Below the pieces are notes generated by a model. That model had not been told where the DNA came from and searched no databases. It was given only the letters and a program-made list of their open reading frames with translations. Both the position numbers and the translations under genes were made by a program. A stretch of 64,000 nucleotides of DNA from Mangifera indica (lineage: Eukaryota > Streptophyta > Magnoliopsida > Sapindales > Anacardiaceae), in the NCBI RefSeq assembly GCF_011075055.1, contig NC_058155.1, positions 8,031,537 to 8,095,536 on the forward strand. Reading direction: 5' to 3'. Each line of letters opens with the position of its first letter. Positions within the stretch are counted from its first letter, which is position 1. This document shows positions 62,745-64,000 of the stretch, in pieces.

Positions 62745-63999
62745 TGTTAATACATCAAAAATAAAATATTATCATAAAAATAAATTATTTAAAATATTAT
62801 TAGATATAAGTTATTACTTTATTTGATAAAAATATATATAAAAAATTGTTTTGTTTTGTTTGACTTAATAAAATAATACTAAATTATTTTTTTACTTAAA
62901 TATCCTTAAGTATAATTATTATCTAGTAAATCAAACAAAAGTAATGTTAATAATAAAATATAGAGTACTGAAGAAATTTTTGAGTATTTGAATCAAACAT
63001 CCCTAAGAAGTTGGTAAAAAAGGGTTTAACACTGTACCTATAAAATTCAAAGAAAAGATCTTGAAAGAAGTGGAAATCCAAGAAATTGTAAAAAAAAGTG
63101 CATGGCATAATTAGAAAAGATAACATATATTGGAAAAGAAAAATTTTGTAGTTTTTTTCAACTCTAAGAAACATGTTTCTAAAACAAAAAGGCGCTTCAA
63201 AATTTTATATATTTTTTGAAACATTCCCAACATATTTTGTACAAGTGTTGGAGCCTTTTCATTTTTGAAATCTTTCTAAAACCTGGAAACCATCCCCTAC
63301 TAATATTTTCGTGCTTCTTAGTTGACAACAATCTTAAGTACTCAAAATTTCTATTTTAATGTTGGATATAGGACCTTGTCAATAAAGAATATTAATTAAA
63401 GGTGTTTTAAAAACCCTTAGATTGTTTATCACAAAAATTAAAGTCAGAACCTGCCTTGGGTTAATTGGTTTAAGGTAAAAGCCAAAACTAAAATTTGAGT
63501 ACTAAATGATTTCAATTCCTTTACCGTAGGTTGTTCACCCAAAGTTTTTATTCAATTTCATTTTGTAAAAATATGTAATACTTATTCAAATTATTTTTAT
63601 TTCCTAATACAATTAAAACTATCAAAAATCTCATAAATAACTAAGATATTAAAAATATAAAATATATAAAAAATTTATCAATATTTTTAGAATTGGATTG
63701 GATATTGATCTAGTGGAGAAGACAATCTGATTAAATCTATGATCAGATCAATTAATTTATGGTTAAATTGATTAATTATTCAAAAATAATATTACAAAAA
63801 TTATATAACTTATAATTAATTATATAATTTGACTTATTTAATATTAAAATAAGTTTAATTCAATGATATATATATATTCATATATGATAAATAATGTTCT
63901 GGTTCAAGTTTTTATAATAATTTTTTGAAAAAAAAATTAATTTTTAATATTGACCGAATTAAACCCGATTTTATATATGCTCTAATCAATTTGGTTAAT
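62745..63999. repeat. Long direct repeat, right copy (continues past the window)
   Basis: Counterpart of 58140-59910, offset about 4.5 kb, moderately diverged and lacking the 530-base segment. It still matches at the window end (tatatatgctctaatca here, tatatatgctccaatca near 59841), so the duplicated unit extends further. Confidence 0.85.
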
Positions 64000-64000
64000 A

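Overview
The window looks like nuclear DNA of a eudicot plant. Intergenic DNA is very AT-rich, genes have short GT-AG introns, and the recognisable proteins are plant families: an ILR1-type amidohydrolase, F-box protein 7, a V-ATPase proteolipid, a BTB/POZ protein, a RING-H2 protein and a coiled-coil NBS-LRR receptor. I cannot name the species. All exon models below were built by hand from splice signals, reading frame and remembered family sequence.

Layout. At 123-1243 (minus) are the first two exons of an IAA-amino-acid hydrolase of the ILL6 type, cut off by the left edge. From 1.3 to 17 kb I find no intact gene, only AT-rich DNA packed with small transposons. A block of housekeeping genes follows: F-box protein 7 (17108-20139, plus, 11 exons, 328 aa), a small GNAT acetyltransferase (22732-23850, minus, 110 aa), V-ATPase subunit c (26835-28861, minus, 165 aa) and a BTB/POZ protein (32212-33877, plus, 326 aa). 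From 34.8 to 43.2 kb is a graveyard: a proline-rich relic, a tau-class GST scrap, a broken RING gene, an intact RING-H2 gene (40480-41133), a gypsy-type LTR relic and the 3' end of a chlorophyllide a oxygenase-like gene. A large NBS-LRR gene (47364-55163, seven exons, about 2156 aa) follows; a Copia LTR lies in its last exon. At the right is a TLC-domain gene (60471-62148) with a frameshift and an in-frame stop, flanked by long diverged direct repeats.

The most striking feature is a crowd of short elements with GGCC-like ends and 9-bp target duplications, that is, Mutator-like non-autonomous transposons. Six have both ends and a perfect or 8/9 duplication, two of a second subgroup have 8/9 duplications, and many fragments exist. 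One (12560-13480) is an almost complete palindrome with near-identical ORFs on both strands. Two hAT-type elements with perfect 8-bp duplications and a nested pair of Harbinger-like MITEs were also found.

The genes show no operon-like logic. From memory, F-box protein 7, the GNAT, the BTB protein and the TLC protein are consecutive genes in Arabidopsis (around At1g21760-At1g21790), so this window appears to be an expanded version of that block, with the V-ATPase, RING, CAO-like and NLR loci lying between its members.
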